This document shows, in pieces, positions 43,036 to 52,753 of a stretch of 64,000 bases of DNA (positions within the stretch are counted from its first letter, which is position 1; the number at the start of each line of letters is the position of its first letter). The notes beneath the pieces are model-generated. The model worked only from the letters and a program-made list of their open reading frames with translations. It was not told where the DNA came from and did not search any database. This stretch comes from Micropruina sp. (GTDB lineage: Bacteria > Actinomycetota > Actinomycetes > Propionibacteriales > Propionibacteriaceae), in assembly GCA_016711205.1 (NCBI GenBank), contig JADJTM010000001.1, positions 1,612,001 through 1,676,000 on the forward strand, given 5' to 3'. The position numbers and the translations under genes were made by a program.

Positions 43036-44127
43036 CGAGCAAGACGCGCGACTCGCGTTGCGGCAAGACAGGGCGTTCCCGTCGGGTTTGGCGTTGATGC
43101 GGCGAACCCGCGCACGATGGCTGCAACGCCACTCAGTGGAGGGGTGGGATAGGGCCCAAGCCGAATCGGAGTTGAAGCTTCTCAAGAAGGTGTCGCAGAT
43201 CGTTGCGTGCCTCCTCGGCGCCGTTGGCCCTGTCGATTGCCTTGGGCCACCGGTTGATCCTCGCCCGCACGACGTTGTTGCCCGCTCGCGCCGTCGGTCC
43301 CTGACTCTTCGGCCCGAAGTAGGCGTCGATCTCCAACACGGCGTGCGGCGCCCCGGACCACCATGCTTGCCACTGCGGTGTGTCGAGTTGTTCGAACAGC
43401 CGCCACAACTCGTCCGTGTAGGAGAGCGGCACACCGTTTGTCGGGCCCATCCCCCCGGCCATGATCTCGTGAGGCTGTTCGGGCGCCTGCGAGCCACGCC
43501 CGCAGACCCGAACGGGCAGTGGCGGCTCAACGAACTGACGAGGCGACGCGCCTCGCCCCAAACGCACGGGAGCGAGAGGACCCATGCGAAACCGGGCCTT
43601 CTTGTCGTCGTACAAGCCACGAGGCCCGCAGTACGGACTCACCTCGAGCTCGTCCTGGGCCACCCAGCGCAAGGTGCGGCCAGATCGCCGGAATCCCTCG
43701 ACTGTCGCGTAAGCCTTGTAGGGCGGGCTCTCGGCGACTAGATCGTCGGAGTCGTTGTCGGCAACCTGGATGGACAGCTCCCCGAACCCCGTGTCGAGTA
43801 ACTCGACACGCAGCCGGGCGCGCAGTTGGCGGTTGCGGCTGGACTTCCAGTCACCATGCCAGACGAATCGGAATCCGCTTACGACAACATGCTCGCGTGC
43901 GTGATCCATGGCCGACGCGGGCCAGCCGCGTGCCTGCCCCAGCCGCCGCATGCCGCCATCCACGATCGCCAGCGCCAGCGATGCCAACTGATCGGCACTG
44001 AACTCGGCGACGCCCACCGGCAAACCAACGTTGACAAGCTCCGACTCCCGCAGAGAATCAAGCCACACTCCAACAGCCACGTGGTCCACCACGAGCGAAT
44101 CCTCGACACACAACAGTTCAACCCGGG

Positions 44128-45514
44128 GACAGAGCCCCGGGGAGTGGTGGGGTTTGGGTGACGGCGCGGCGTCCTGAGTGAGGGGGCCATCGGCGAGATT
44201 CTCGATGTGTACCGCCAAGTACTCATCGAAGGAGAGCTCACCGATGGCCTTGTCTGATTCTGCCTTGTCCGAGCTGATGGAGGTGTTCCGCTCCGGGGAG
44301 GGCACCGATTTCATCCGCGAGTGTGTCCGGGTCGCGATGCAGGACCTGATCGATACCGAAGCAAGCAGCGTGATCGGTGCCGGCCGGTATGAACGCACCG
44401 AGACCCGCACCACTGAGCGCAACGGGTCACGACCCCGGCTGCTCACCACCCATGCCGGCGACATCCAGTTGGCGGTGCCGAAACTGCGCAGCGGCTCGTT
44501 CTTCCCGAGCATCTTGTCGCCGCGACGCAGGATTGATCAGGCCCTGTATGCGGTGGTGATGGAGGCCTACGTGCACGGCGTTTCCACCCGCAGCGTCGAT
44601 GATCTGGTGGTTGCCCTGGGCGGCACCGGCATCTCCAAGTCGGAGGTGTCACGCATCTGCGCCGGCTTGGACGAGACCGTCGGTGCGTTCCGCACCCGCC
44701 GACTCGACCATGTCAGGTTCCCTTACGTCTATCTGGACGCCACCTATCTGCATGTGCGGACCGAGCAGGCGATGGTGGTGTCCAAAGCGGTCGTGGTCGC
44801 CACCGGCGTCACTGATCAGGGCCGCCGCGAGATCCTCGGCGTCGACGTCGGTGACAGCGAAGACGAAGTGTTCTGGCGCGGCTTCCTCACCTCGTTGAAG
44901 AAGCGCGGCCTGGCCAGGGTGAGGCTGGTCATCTCCGACCAGCACGCAGGCCTGGTCGCTGCCATCGCCCGCGGCCTGCAGGGCAGCAGCCATCAACGCT
45001 GCCGGGTGCACTTCATCCGCAACGTGCTCGCCCACGTCGCCAAGGGCGAGGCCGAAATGGTCGCCGCGGTGTTCCGCACCATCTTCGCTCAACCCGACCT
45101 GCCCTCGATGAGCAACCAATGGGACAAGGTCACCGGCGAGCTCGCCGGCCGCTACCCCAAGATCGGTGACCTGATGGATCAAGCGAAAGCCGAAGTGCTC
45201 GCCTTCGCGGTCTTCCCCGCGAGCACTGGCGCAAGATCTGGTCCACCAACCCGCTCGAGCGGCTCAACAAGGAAATCAAACGCCGCGCCCGCGTGGTCGG
45301 CATCTTTCCCAACGAAGCCGCCGTCATCCGACTCGTCGGCGCCGTCCTGGCCGACACCCACGACGAATGGGCCACCGATGAGCGCCGCTACCTCTCCGAA
45401 GAATCCATGGCCAAAATCGGCAAACCCAGCAACAATGAACCCGTCGCCCTCAACCAGGGCTGACCGGTCGGCATCGAGATGACCTCAAAGCCCACCACTC
45501 CCCGGGACTCTTAC
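44128..45514 (+). mobile_element. IS256-family element, copy A (1387 bp)
   Basis: Inverted ends read AGAGCCCCGGGGAGTGGTGG on the left and AGAGTCCCGGGGAGTGGTGG on the right (reverse strand), with similarity over about 33 bp. An 8-bp duplication AACCCGGG flanks it (44120-44127 and 45515-45522). It carries one transposase gene on the plus strand. Copy B at 52887-54267 is nearly identical, and copy C at 55608-56409 is a shortened relative. Confidence 0.93.
44244..45463 (+). pseudogene. IS256-family (mutator-type) transposase, copy A, frameshifted near the end
   Basis: From ATG 44244 the frame has the conserved IS256 course: MEVFRSGEGTDFIRECVRVA, the zinc-less N-terminal domain, YVYLDATYLHVR (first Asp), VISDQHAGLVAAI (second Asp) and HFIRNVLAHV. 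At about 45219-45228 one C is missing in TTCCCCGCGAGCAC, so the frame goes off. In the next frame the sequence continues REHWRKIWSTNPLERLNKEI (third acidic residue region) to VALNQG and TGA 45461-45463. Without the missing base the protein would be about 406 residues. Confidence 0.88.
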
Positions 45515-45956
45515 AACCCGGGACGACTTCGCCTCTAGACCCAGCGGCCGCAAGGCTTCGCTGTAGAGCTCGCACACGGCGCGGGACACACGCTTCAGCG
45601 CTTCGACAGCGGGTTCGCTGGGTGGGTCCGGTGCCACCCGTGCGTCCAAGCCGGCGTCGCTGCCCCACGACCCATCCGGAAACCACGGGACCGGCCAAAG
45701 GTCGACACTCCGAAACGCCGGCATCCCAATCTCCTGCCACTCGACACGCCGATCACACGGGAGCCTAGAACAATCGATCCCTCGTACGTGCTCCAGGAAC
45801 GAGCAATGCCGCCACCACGCACGGGCGCACTCGCCGGGCGGGCAACAGTGTGGCGCGCGCACTGCTCTCGATGGACTCGACTCAGCCACGTCCTCAACTC
45901 GGCGCGCTCATCCGCGCCGGGCGACAAAGTAGTGCGGTGGATGGTGGCCCCCGCTG

Positions 45957-46412
45957 TCACTTCGAGTCCACTTCACCAGCATGCTCAGTAGCGGGCAGCT
46001 GCTCTGAGACTCGGCTCGGGGGGAAGCTGGCGAAGCATATGAGGGCGCTGGGCAACTCCAGCATGTACACCAGCCGTCCATCGTCACGGGGCAGATCAGC
46101 GATCAGCATGCTGAGGCCGATATCGAGAACTTCCCACCCGTTCTCGTTGCGCCCGATTTGGAGGTCGCCGTCCACCTGCAGCTCGGATAGACCCTCGAAC
46201 TCGAGGGTCCACTTGGTGTCGGTATCGAGGATGAGCGACAGCCGCAATGTAGAGGGAGGATGGATCACGAGCGAGGCCAGGTCGATGGCGTGGGTTTCGT
46301 CTTCAGTCCAGTGTTCTCCGTTGGCCAGCAGCCAGCCGGAATGACTCCCTCTGACGCATTGGCCGGGGAACCAACGGCTGTTCGGGCCGTGTTCCTTGAG
46401 GTGCCGTCGCAT
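45957..46412 (-). CDS. hypothetical protein
   Basis: The 151-residue soluble protein starts at ATG 46410-46412 (AAGGGA upstream; a start at 46472 is also open). It has an acidic beta-rich middle (LSLILDTDTKWTLEFEGLSE and QVDGDLQIGRNENGWEVLDI) and a C-terminal FPPSRVSEQLP tail. No family or motif was recognised. Its codon use is less GC-biased than the core genes, as for other island genes. The roughly 230 bp between its end and the split gene hold nothing clear apart from that gene's possible N-terminal extension. Confidence 0.55.
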   Translation of the reverse strand: MRRHLKEHGPNSRWFPGQCVRGSHSGWLLANGEHWTEDETHAIDLASLVIHPPSTLRLSLILDTDTKWTLEFEGLSELQVDGDLQIGRNENGWEVLDIGLSMLIADLPRDDGRLVYMLELPSALICFASFPPSRVSEQLPATEHAGEVDSK

Positions 46413-46622
46413 GGTGTGTCCCTTCTTGCCGTCAACCGTTGCCGCGCTGGGCAACCCGGCAGCTTCCACCAAGCGGCAAGCTCGGTCAATAGCCTCTGAG
46501 ATTCAGCTTCAACGAACCACGCGGACAGCCCCATGTGTGTGTAAGAAGGCTGCCCTGGTCGTTGCGGTTGGGGCTGCCCTTAAGCAGCGGATCTGTGCTT
46601 CGATCCGTGGAGCCACCTCGCG

Positions 46623-46835
46623 TCAGCCTTTGTGTTCGGCTGCCCGCCACGCAATCATGCGCTCCGCTATGCCAGTCCACCAGTCGAAAGGCTCTCCGCG
46701 CTCCTCGGCCTCCTCGACGCATTCAGCGAGCCGCTGGAAGATCTCTTCGGCAGTGACGTCCTGCCAGCGGTCCGGGTGGTCACAGGCGTCGTCGCGGAGG
46801 TCCCAGAAGTTGTCCACCAGTCTGCGCTCGGTCAC
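46623..46835 (-). CDS. small acidic hypothetical protein
   Basis: The 70-residue protein from GTG 46833-46835 reads VDNFWDLRDDACDHPDRWQD and AEEIFQRLAECVEEAEERGE then PFDWWTGIAERMIAWRAAEH. It is acidic, helical and Trp-rich. No family was recognised. The size and setting among single small genes would suit an antitoxin or immunity protein, but nothing in it proves that. Confidence 0.5.
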   Translation of the reverse strand: MTERRLVDNFWDLRDDACDHPDRWQDVTAEEIFQRLAECVEEAEERGEPFDWWTGIAERMIAWRAAEHKG

Positions 46836-46967
46836 TGAGCATCCTAGAAGTGCGACTGCCGGGACGCGCGAGACCGTCTCTGCGGAGCACTCGCCCGGCA
46901 CCACCCGACCGGCGGCAGAAGTGCGCGTCTGTCGTGTACGGAGTGCCGAACCCGGGATACTGGCTGC

Positions 46968-47351
46968 GTGAGGCGCTTCGGCGGGAACTACGGCGTGGCG
47001 CTGCTGGCCTTCTCATTTGTCGGCATCGCGTCTACTGCTGGCTGCGGGCTCGTTGCGGAGGAGTACGAGCGGTATCCGTCGCCGGACAGTGACCGGACGC
47101 TCATTGTCCGCATGTATGCCGACTTGATCGACCCGATGTACCCACTGCAGCTTCAGCACGGCTGGTTCACCACGGACTTGGGCTGCGTCAATGGCGACTA
47201 CAGCGGAATCAACGCGGTCGAATGGCTCGACAACACGACGCTCCAGCTCGAACTGAGCGACGGTGGCGACGGCGACATCCCGGTCGTTCTCCGCTTCGAC
47301 GGCGGCGTGGCCATCAGCGGCGACCCGGACGACCTGCTCCACTCCTGCTGA
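46968..47351 (+). CDS. probable lipoprotein or secreted protein, hypothetical
   Basis: The 127-residue protein starts at GTG 46968 with a signal peptide (basic start, hydrophobic VALLAFSFVGIAST) ending in STAGC, an acceptable lipobox. The mature part is acidic with Trp/Tyr-rich strands (EWLDNTTLQLELSDGGDGDI). It shares the phrase WLDNT with the protein at 57020-57367, perhaps by chance. The function is unknown. Confidence 0.6.
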   Translation: MRRFGGNYGVALLAFSFVGIASTAGCGLVAEEYERYPSPDSDRTLIVRMYADLIDPMYPLQLQHGWFTTDLGCVNGDYSGINAVEWLDNTTLQLELSDGGDGDIPVVLRFDGGVAISGDPDDLLHSC

Positions 47352-47460
47352 CATCCTCCAGGGCCGCGACTCCAGCGCGGACGGCGCCGGTCGGCGGCTG
47401 CACTGGGGTGCGCGATGCCGCTCGGGGATGGGCTTGGTGGGCGTGGTTAGCCTGCGTCAC

Positions 47461-48228
47461 GTGCCCTTCACGCCGAGCCACATCGCGGCAGTCCTGCCGC
47501 TGCGTGGCCGGGGCGTCGCAGGGCTCCCGTTCGCCGCGTTGGCTGCGGGCAGCATGAGCCCCGACCTGCCCTACTTCCTGCCGTTCGCCGACTGGCGGGT
47601 TGTGTCGCCCCCAACCCACACCGTGGCCGGCATCCTGACGTGGGACGTGCTGTTCGGGCTCGCCATGTGGGCGGTGTGGCGCGCCGGGGCGGAACCGCTG
47701 CACGACCTCGTCCCGGACCTGATTCGACAGCGATGGCGGCCAGCGACCTGGCCCGCAAGCCCACGCGTCTGGCTTATGGTGGTTCCCGCGGTGCTGATCG
47801 GAGCGGCGACGCACGTGCTGTGGGACGAGTTCACCCACGCTCGCCGATTCGGCGCCACCCAGATCACGGCGATCGGTGCGAGCTACCTGACGCCGTGGGG
47901 ACAGTTCCAGGGCTATCGGCTGCTGCAGTACGCCAGTGGAGCGATCGGGTTGGCCATCATTCTCTGGGTAGGGCTGCGCCAACTCGCCCGGGACGCCGGG
48001 CCGCGGCCCCGCCCGCGACTGGCCCGTGCAAACACGTGGCTGGTTCCGCTCTTCGCCCTCACCGCCGCCGTTATCCGAGTCGCAACCCTCGAAGGACTCC
48101 ATGACCTGCGAGCGCTGACCTTCGCAGCAATCACAGCCGCGATCAGCGCAGCGATCACCGTCGTGATCCTCATCACCACTGGCCACGCCCTCGCCAGCAA
48201 CAGCGGCCGAAGCCTCCAGTCGACCTAG
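47461..48228 (+). CDS. DUF4184-family membrane protein
   Basis: The protein of 255 residues begins PFTPSHIAAVLPL, the standard DUF4184 opening, so GTG 47461 is preferred over an in-frame ATG at 47428. It has about six hydrophobic segments and conserved His/Asp positions (DLPYFLP, PTHTVAG, ATHVLWDEFTHAR) that resemble membrane-embedded metal hydrolases. The family has no proven function. It may not be island cargo, since such genes are scattered in actinobacterial chromosomes. Confidence 0.85.
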   Translation: MPFTPSHIAAVLPLRGRGVAGLPFAALAAGSMSPDLPYFLPFADWRVVSPPTHTVAGILTWDVLFGLAMWAVWRAGAEPLHDLVPDLIRQRWRPATWPASPRVWLMVVPAVLIGAATHVLWDEFTHARRFGATQITAIGASYLTPWGQFQGYRLLQYASGAIGLAIILWVGLRQLARDAGPRPRPRLARANTWLVPLFALTAAVIRVATLEGLHDLRALTFAAITAAISAAITVVILITTGHALASNSGRSLQST

Positions 48229-48347
48229 CCCAGAGCGGCATAGCAAGGCCACCCTCACGCACAGTGCGGCGGAAGCGGATGCTCGCTCGTTGAGGCCGAG
48301 AGGCGACGATCGGACCGCATGTTGCACGTCGGCCCGGATCAACGTGG

Positions 48348-49298
48348 TCAGCACAGCGTGTCGAAGACGCGCGACAGGCCAAGTCGAAATCTGTTGTTGT
48401 CGACCTGCGTCCATGCTTGGCCACCACGGCATATCCAACTTCTCGATCGAGCCTCGAGACCGTCAGGCATAACCACTCGGCCCTGGCTGCCGACCCGCAT
48501 AGGTCCATTGGCGGTGAACTCGAATGGCGTCATGAGGTCGTGATCGGCACCGTAGCCACCAATTAGCAACCCACGATCCCCTTCGATAAGCAAGGCCTGG
48601 CCGCCGCGATGTGGCGCCGGTCCGAGATCGGTCACCTCGCCGCCGTCGACGCGAACGACATGGTGATCTAGGTACGGGCAGGCGTAGACCGTTTCGCCAA
48701 CAACATTCATCGATTCGCAGTCATCGACGCTTGGCAGGTCGGTGTTCCACGGGTAGAGCCATTCAGGTTGTAGATCGGCGCCAAAACGGACCAGACCATG
48801 TCCCTCCGGCGCCCTACCAGTCAAAGCCTCGTCGAAGTAGCCAACCCACACTGCTCCTGAGTCGGTGGCGAGAACATGTTCGATGGCGTCGCCGAGGTCG
48901 GCTTCTGCGACCAGATCCCCCCTAGAACTCCACCGCTGAGCAGAGATGGCAGCGTCGCGCGGCCTCCTCACCGAAACCAGAAGAACCCCACCGTCGGCCA
49001 CGGGCTGGATGAAGCCCAGCCCAGCCAGGGACGACTCCACAACGATCGAACGCTCCGGTTCGCCATTGGCGCCGTGCCACGTCACAAGTTGCAGGGGACT
49101 CCCCGCGACGTGCGACCACACAGCCACTTGCTGCAGCCATGGTCCTACGCCCACAGCAGCAGGCTGCCTCCGCCACCGGGCGTCGCCGGCCGTTGGCGCC
49201 ACGTTCCACTCGTGAATCAAGGGCACTGTGGGCAGCCGCAACCGGGCCTCGCGCCGCAATCGCTCTTCCTCGTCATTATCCCAATGGCGTGGCCGCAT
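48348..49298 (-). CDS. hypothetical beta-propeller-like protein
   Basis: The 316-residue protein has repeated strand patterns with turns such as AVWVGYFDEALTGR, GLVRFGADLQPEWLYPW and DDCESMNVVGETVYACPYLDHHVVRV. These match a family of actinobacterial hypotheticals that look like six- or seven-bladed propellers without signal peptides. The ATG at 49296-49298 is followed by an acidic start MRPRHWDNDEEE. No catalytic motif or partner gene is evident. Confidence 0.65.
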   Translation of the reverse strand: MRPRHWDNDEEERLRREARLRLPTVPLIHEWNVAPTAGDARWRRQPAAVGVGPWLQQVAVWSHVAGSPLQLVTWHGANGEPERSIVVESSLAGLGFIQPVADGGVLLVSVRRPRDAAISAQRWSSRGDLVAEADLGDAIEHVLATDSGAVWVGYFDEALTGRAPEGHGLVRFGADLQPEWLYPWNTDLPSVDDCESMNVVGETVYACPYLDHHVVRVDGGEVTDLGPAPHRGGQALLIEGDRGLLIGGYGADHDLMTPFEFTANGPMRVGSQGRVVMPDGLEARSRSWICRGGQAWTQVDNNRFRLGLSRVFDTLC

Positions 49299-49774
49299 GC
49301 TCTCAGCTTGTCAAGGCGCACCTCTGCCGTCCAGCAGCCCCAACAGCTTGGGTCGTAGCCCTAGACCCGCGAGTGCCCGGCGGCCGACTCGAAACGACCA
49401 CGGCAGAAGGAGCCTGCACGTCAGGACGTCACGACCACCCAGCCGTATTCGTCCCCGAAGTCGCTGAAGTAATCCACGCGGACCAATGAGACCTCGAGTG
49501 GCTCCGCGCGCACACCTATGACGTGGTGGAGTTCGATGCAGGATCGCGGACGTCGGCAGCCCCTATGTACGACGAGGTCGCGTTGAGACTCAACTTCCCT
49601 GATCGCCGAGTAGCCACAACACCGATCGTGAACGCTGCGAACGCCCCCGCCAAGAGCAACAGTCTGAATTACACCGGACCGTTATCACTCGACCACTCTG
49701 ACTGGGTCCAGATCACCGGAACTGGATGCGGGCGGATTGCGGACAGTGGGTCCGGCCGGCGACACAATGGCGTC
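49299..49774. other. gap with a probable C-terminal gene remnant on the minus strand
   Basis: No complete gene is seen. On the minus strand, from about 49520 to TGA 49421-49423, the frame reads VRAEPLEVSLVRVDYFSDFG and DEYGWVVVTS, protein-like in composition and probably the tail of a lost gene. The rest of the 476 bp is unassigned. Confidence 0.35.
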
Positions 49775-50062
49775 GTGTCCGATCCCCTTGCCGCCCACGG
49801 CATCCCGGCGAACCTCAAGTCGTACGTCTGCATCGAGGTGTTCAATCGTGAGCGGCCCGTGCTCCTCGTCACTCGCCCGGACGGCGATTGGTGCTTTCTC
49901 TGCGGCGCCAACCATCCCGACGACGCGAGCTCCTATCGGGTGGTCGGCATCGGTCATCCATTCAGAGATGACCCGACGCTGGAAGAAGTGCTCGACCTGG
50001 ACATCGAAGAAGAGGCCGAGCGCGCTTTCCTGAGTGGCCCGTGGAGTCGCACCCGCTTGTAG
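49775..50062 (+). CDS. small hypothetical protein (DUF2185-like)
   Basis: The 95-residue protein from GTG 49775 has DWCFLCGANHPDDASSYRVV and GIGHPFRDDPTLEEVLDLDI, which resembles DUF2185 and related immunity-type domains. The frame is open upstream to 49523 but that part is not protein-like. There is no clear ribosome site, so it may be leaderless with CACAAT as -10. The family call is from memory of the C-x2-C and ERxx pattern. Confidence 0.6.
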   Translation: MSDPLAAHGIPANLKSYVCIEVFNRERPVLLVTRPDGDWCFLCGANHPDDASSYRVVGIGHPFRDDPTLEEVLDLDIEEEAERAFLSGPWSRTRL

Positions 50063-50652
50063 CTTGCGCCGACCACTGCGGCAGAGCCGACGACTCGCGA
50101 TCGTGCTGGCATGACCGCGCAGACGGCGGCAGATCAGGATGCTGCGGCTATCGGTCAGGCTTCACATCGAAGCGACCGTGATCGTCCAAAGATCGACTCG
50201 ACCAACGACTGCGACCAACCGGGTTGACACAAGTCGATCTGGACCTGCCGGGACCGATCCGACGTCGCGACCATTTGATGGTGTTCGGCCGCTCCCGCCA
50301 GGGCTCGGCAATTCTGCCTACTGACCCACCGCGTTGCAACGACTAGCGTGCTGCCGATCCGAGGAGCGTCCATGATCGTCGGCAGGTGCTTGGTGTGGTG
50401 CCACAAAGATCGTGAACCGCATCGTGCTGCGGCCATCGAGGCCGGCGAAGCCGGCAGCCGACAATTCAAGGCTGCGGTCCACGTCGGCGCCGCCGGCGCT
50501 ACAACTGCGACAATCTGCGGCGCGGCGCTCTCCCAGCAGCCGCTTGCCCAGCCGGCCAGGGGCACCACCGGTGATCGAGAGCCGGGCATCTACCGGCGCG
50601 ACCGCGTGAGCGTTGTGGATCGCATCGAACCCGCGTCGAGGGGAGTCAACTG
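50063..50652. other. 590-bp gap without a convincing gene
   Basis: Open frames exist on both strands (for example 50348-50653 on plus), but codon use, start context and protein composition do not support them. The right edge holds the ribosome site GAGGGGAG of the amidohydrolase. Confidence 0.45.
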
Positions 50653-51867
50653 ATGGGCGGGTCTGCGGGTATGTATGCGGTTCGCGCCGAGCACGCCTTC
50701 GACGGGACGCGGTTCCTATCCGGTGGGGTCACGGTGTTGGTGGCGGGTGACCGGATCGTGGGTGTCGAGACCGGTCCGTTCGACCCACCGGACGGTGTTG
50801 AGGTGATTGCCTTTGAGGGCACCGTGCTACCGGGCCTGTTCGACTGCCACACCCACCTCGTCGCCGATGGCACCTTCGGTGGCCTGGAGCGTGCTGGCAC
50901 GATGATCGACGACGCGTTGGATGCCGTGATCGTGCAGTCGTTGCGGAAGCATGCCGCAGCGGGCGTCACCACCGTGCGCGATCTGGGCGATCGCCACTAT
51001 CGCACCCTGGCCTTCCGTAGCCGGGTCGGGCTTCCCCGCGTCGTCGCGGCCGGGCCGCCGATCACGACGCCCAACGGTCATTGTCATTTTCTCGGCGGAC
51101 AGGTCGACGGAGACGTCGCTCGGGCGGTAGATGAACGTGCCGAGAACGGGACCGATGTCGTGAAGGTGATGGCCTCGGGTGGTTTCGCCACCCCTGGCAC
51201 GGATCAGCTCGGCGCCCAGTTCTCCGCGGATCAGCTGCGCACCATGGTCGACCGGGCGCACAGCTTCGGACTGCCAGTGATTGCTCACGCACATTCGCTG
51301 ATCGGAATCCAGAACGCGCTGGCCGCCGGTGTGGACGGCATCGAGCATTTCAGTGGCCTGTCCGCTCAGGGCTTCCAGATCGACGATGCGCTGCTCGACG
51401 AGGTGGCCCGCCGGGGTGTGGTGGTTGACCTCACAATGGGTGATGACCGCGAACTGCATGCGCTGATGCCGCCCCCGCCGCCTCATGTGGCCGAAGCGAT
51501 GAAGCGGATCGGCATCAAGAGTTTCAAAGACTTCTACGACCAGGGGCTGGGACTCCTTGGTCGCCTGCATCAGCACGGCGTCCGAGTCGTGTGTGGGGTG
51601 GACTCCGGAATGCTGCCACCCAAGCAACACGGCAACGCCTGGCGCGGGGTGGTCGAAATGGTCGAATTCGGCTTTCCAGCCGCCGACGCGCTCGCGACCG
51701 CCACCTCAGCCGCAGCCGCGGCCTGCGGACTCGATGGTGTGACCGGACAGTTGGCTCAGGGCCACACCGCCGACCTGCTCGTCGTTGACGGGAACCTGTC
51801 CGCCGACATCACCGACTTGGGTCGCCCCCGTCTGGTCGTCATTCGTGGAGAACCGATACCCGGGTGA
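50653..51867 (+). CDS. amidohydrolase (imidazolonepropionase/prolidase-like)
   Basis: The 404-residue metal hydrolase starts at ATG 50653 after GAGGGGAG. It has the metal motif LFDCHTHL (HxH, near residue 61), the carboxylated Lys region DVVKVMASGGF, His ligands in VIAHAHS and GIEHFSG, and the Asp in VCGVDSG. The small N- and C-terminal beta sandwich is complete (TADLLVVDGNLSADI). Substrates of this group include cyclic amides and Xaa-Pro dipeptides. It is the longest intact metabolic gene of the island. Confidence 0.88.
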   Translation: MGGSAGMYAVRAEHAFDGTRFLSGGVTVLVAGDRIVGVETGPFDPPDGVEVIAFEGTVLPGLFDCHTHLVADGTFGGLERAGTMIDDALDAVIVQSLRKHAAAGVTTVRDLGDRHYRTLAFRSRVGLPRVVAAGPPITTPNGHCHFLGGQVDGDVARAVDERAENGTDVVKVMASGGFATPGTDQLGAQFSADQLRTMVDRAHSFGLPVIAHAHSLIGIQNALAAGVDGIEHFSGLSAQGFQIDDALLDEVARRGVVVDLTMGDDRELHALMPPPPPHVAEAMKRIGIKSFKDFYDQGLGLLGRLHQHGVRVVCGVDSGMLPPKQHGNAWRGVVEMVEFGFPAADALATATSAAAAACGLDGVTGQLAQGHTADLLVVDGNLSADITDLGRPRLVVIRGEPIPG

Positions 51868-52135
51868 GTCAATCGCGAAAAGCCGCGCGACACAGACGCC
51901 GACAAGACTTGCCACCCGCCAGCGATCCTCCGCCCGCCAAACCTGCGGCAGAACAGGGCGTTCGTCGTATCGAGATCTCAGTCTGTGTGTCGGCTAATCA
52001 AGGCTGCAGAGCCTCACTCGTGGGCATCGAGGGTGTGAGCATGGCGGTGATGGAGGTCGAGCGTCCGCTGTTGCACTTGCTCTCGGTGACGCTGCACGCC
52101 GCCAGCGCCACCCACACCGCAGTGCATCCGCTGCG
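51868..52135. other. intergenic, no gene recognised
   Basis: The gap between the convergent amidohydrolase and the Cys-rich protein gene has no supported gene and none of the palindromic repeats that mark convergent gaps in the core. Confidence 0.4.
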
Positions 52136-52621
52136 CTAAACGCTCGGAGGGGTGCACCCGGCTAGGCAACTCGCATAGGCCATGTAGCAGCCCAGGCCTT
52201 CCAGCCCACCGTCGTCATCCGGATCATCGGGCTGGTCGATTCCTCCGTCCTCCTCAGGCTCGTCCTCGCCACCACCGTCGTCGCGGCCCATGCAGGTGTT
52301 GTAGGCCTTCAGGCACTTCGCCATGCACAGAGCGCGGTCCAGTCCCGGAAAGGTCGATCCTGGTTCGAGCTCCACCTCGTGCGAGATGAGGGTGCCCATC
52401 GCGATCATGCCCTGCGAGAGCAGGCGGAATTCTGCAATCTGTTGACGTGCCTCACTCGACGTTAGGTCATCGTCCAGAACACGTCTTGCGGTGCGCGACG
52501 CGGCCTCGAAGTAGCCGGAGAGCTCGGTGGCCGCGGCACCCTCGCGAAGAAGTGGTGCGGTTCTCTTGAGTACGGACCTGGCCGTTGCGGCGAGCCGGGT
52601 CGAGTTCTTTGCATTTGGCAT
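52136..52621 (-). CDS. hypothetical protein with a mirrored Cys-rich C terminus
   Basis: The 161-residue protein has a basic helical N-terminal part (residues 1-95, no signal peptide) and then two Cys segments: RALCMAKCLKAYNTCMG (C-x3-C-x6-C) and GCYMAYASCLAGC (C-x6-C-x3-C). They are joined by a linker of about 35 residues made almost wholly of Gly, Asp, Glu and Pro. The mirror spacing would let two helices pair antiparallel with three disulfides or bind metal. ATG 52619-52621 follows AGGAG, which overlaps the stop of the small gene just upstream. No family was recognised. Confidence 0.65.
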   Translation of the reverse strand: MPNAKNSTRLAATARSVLKRTAPLLREGAAATELSGYFEAASRTARRVLDDDLTSSEARQQIAEFRLLSQGMIAMGTLISHEVELEPGSTFPGLDRALCMAKCLKAYNTCMGRDDGGGEDEPEEDGGIDQPDDPDDDGGLEGLGCYMAYASCLAGCTPPSV

Positions 52622-52630
52622 TGCGTGCTC

Positions 52631-52753
52631 CTACGAAATAATCCTCGCTCGGAAGATGGCGCTGTCTCCCTTCGATGGGTACGGCACGTGACAAGGTCGT
52701 ATGTTCCAACGCATTTTCGGCAGCATCCGCGTTGAGTACTCATTCTTGGTCAT
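52631..52753 (-). CDS. 40-residue peptide gene, hypothetical
   Basis: A 40-codon frame (MTKNEYSTRMLPKMRWN and on) starts at ATG 52751-52753 with an excellent ribosome site AGGAGG 6 nt upstream and ends at TAG 52631-52633, 9 bp before the next ATG. The peptide is basic with one Cys (RPCHVPYPSKGD). The ribosome site and tight spacing are the evidence for translation; the sequence matches nothing I know. It forms a two-gene unit with the Cys-rich protein. Copy B of the IS256 element lies 133 bp upstream and may have cut off its promoter. Confidence 0.5.
   Translation of the reverse strand: MTKNEYSTRMLPKMRWNIRPCHVPYPSKGDSAIFRARIIS

Larger units (their letters stand above)
43133..45724 (-). pseudogene. 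398-codon hypothetical gene split by an IS256-family element
   Basis: The N-terminal part starts at ATG 45722-45724 (after AGGAG, MPAFRSVDLWPVPWF) and reaches the IS at 45515; the rest runs from 44119 to TGA 43133-43135. Removing the IS and one 8-bp duplication joins LGLEAKSSRV to ELLCVEDSLVVDH in frame, giving 398 residues. The protein is soluble, Trp- and acid-rich, with ELWRLFEQLDTPQWQAWW and PHAVLEIDAYFGPK near the C terminus. I do not recognise the family. The frame is also open upstream to a GTG at 45889 (HCCPPGECARAWW), a possible longer N terminus. The intact form would be an ordinary island gene; the insertion should have inactivated it. Confidence 0.7.

Noticed and set aside
50348..50653. 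101-codon frame before the amidohydrolase
   Set aside because: Codon pattern and composition are not protein-like and homologues of the domains cannot be recognised; it overlaps the ribosome site of the next gene.
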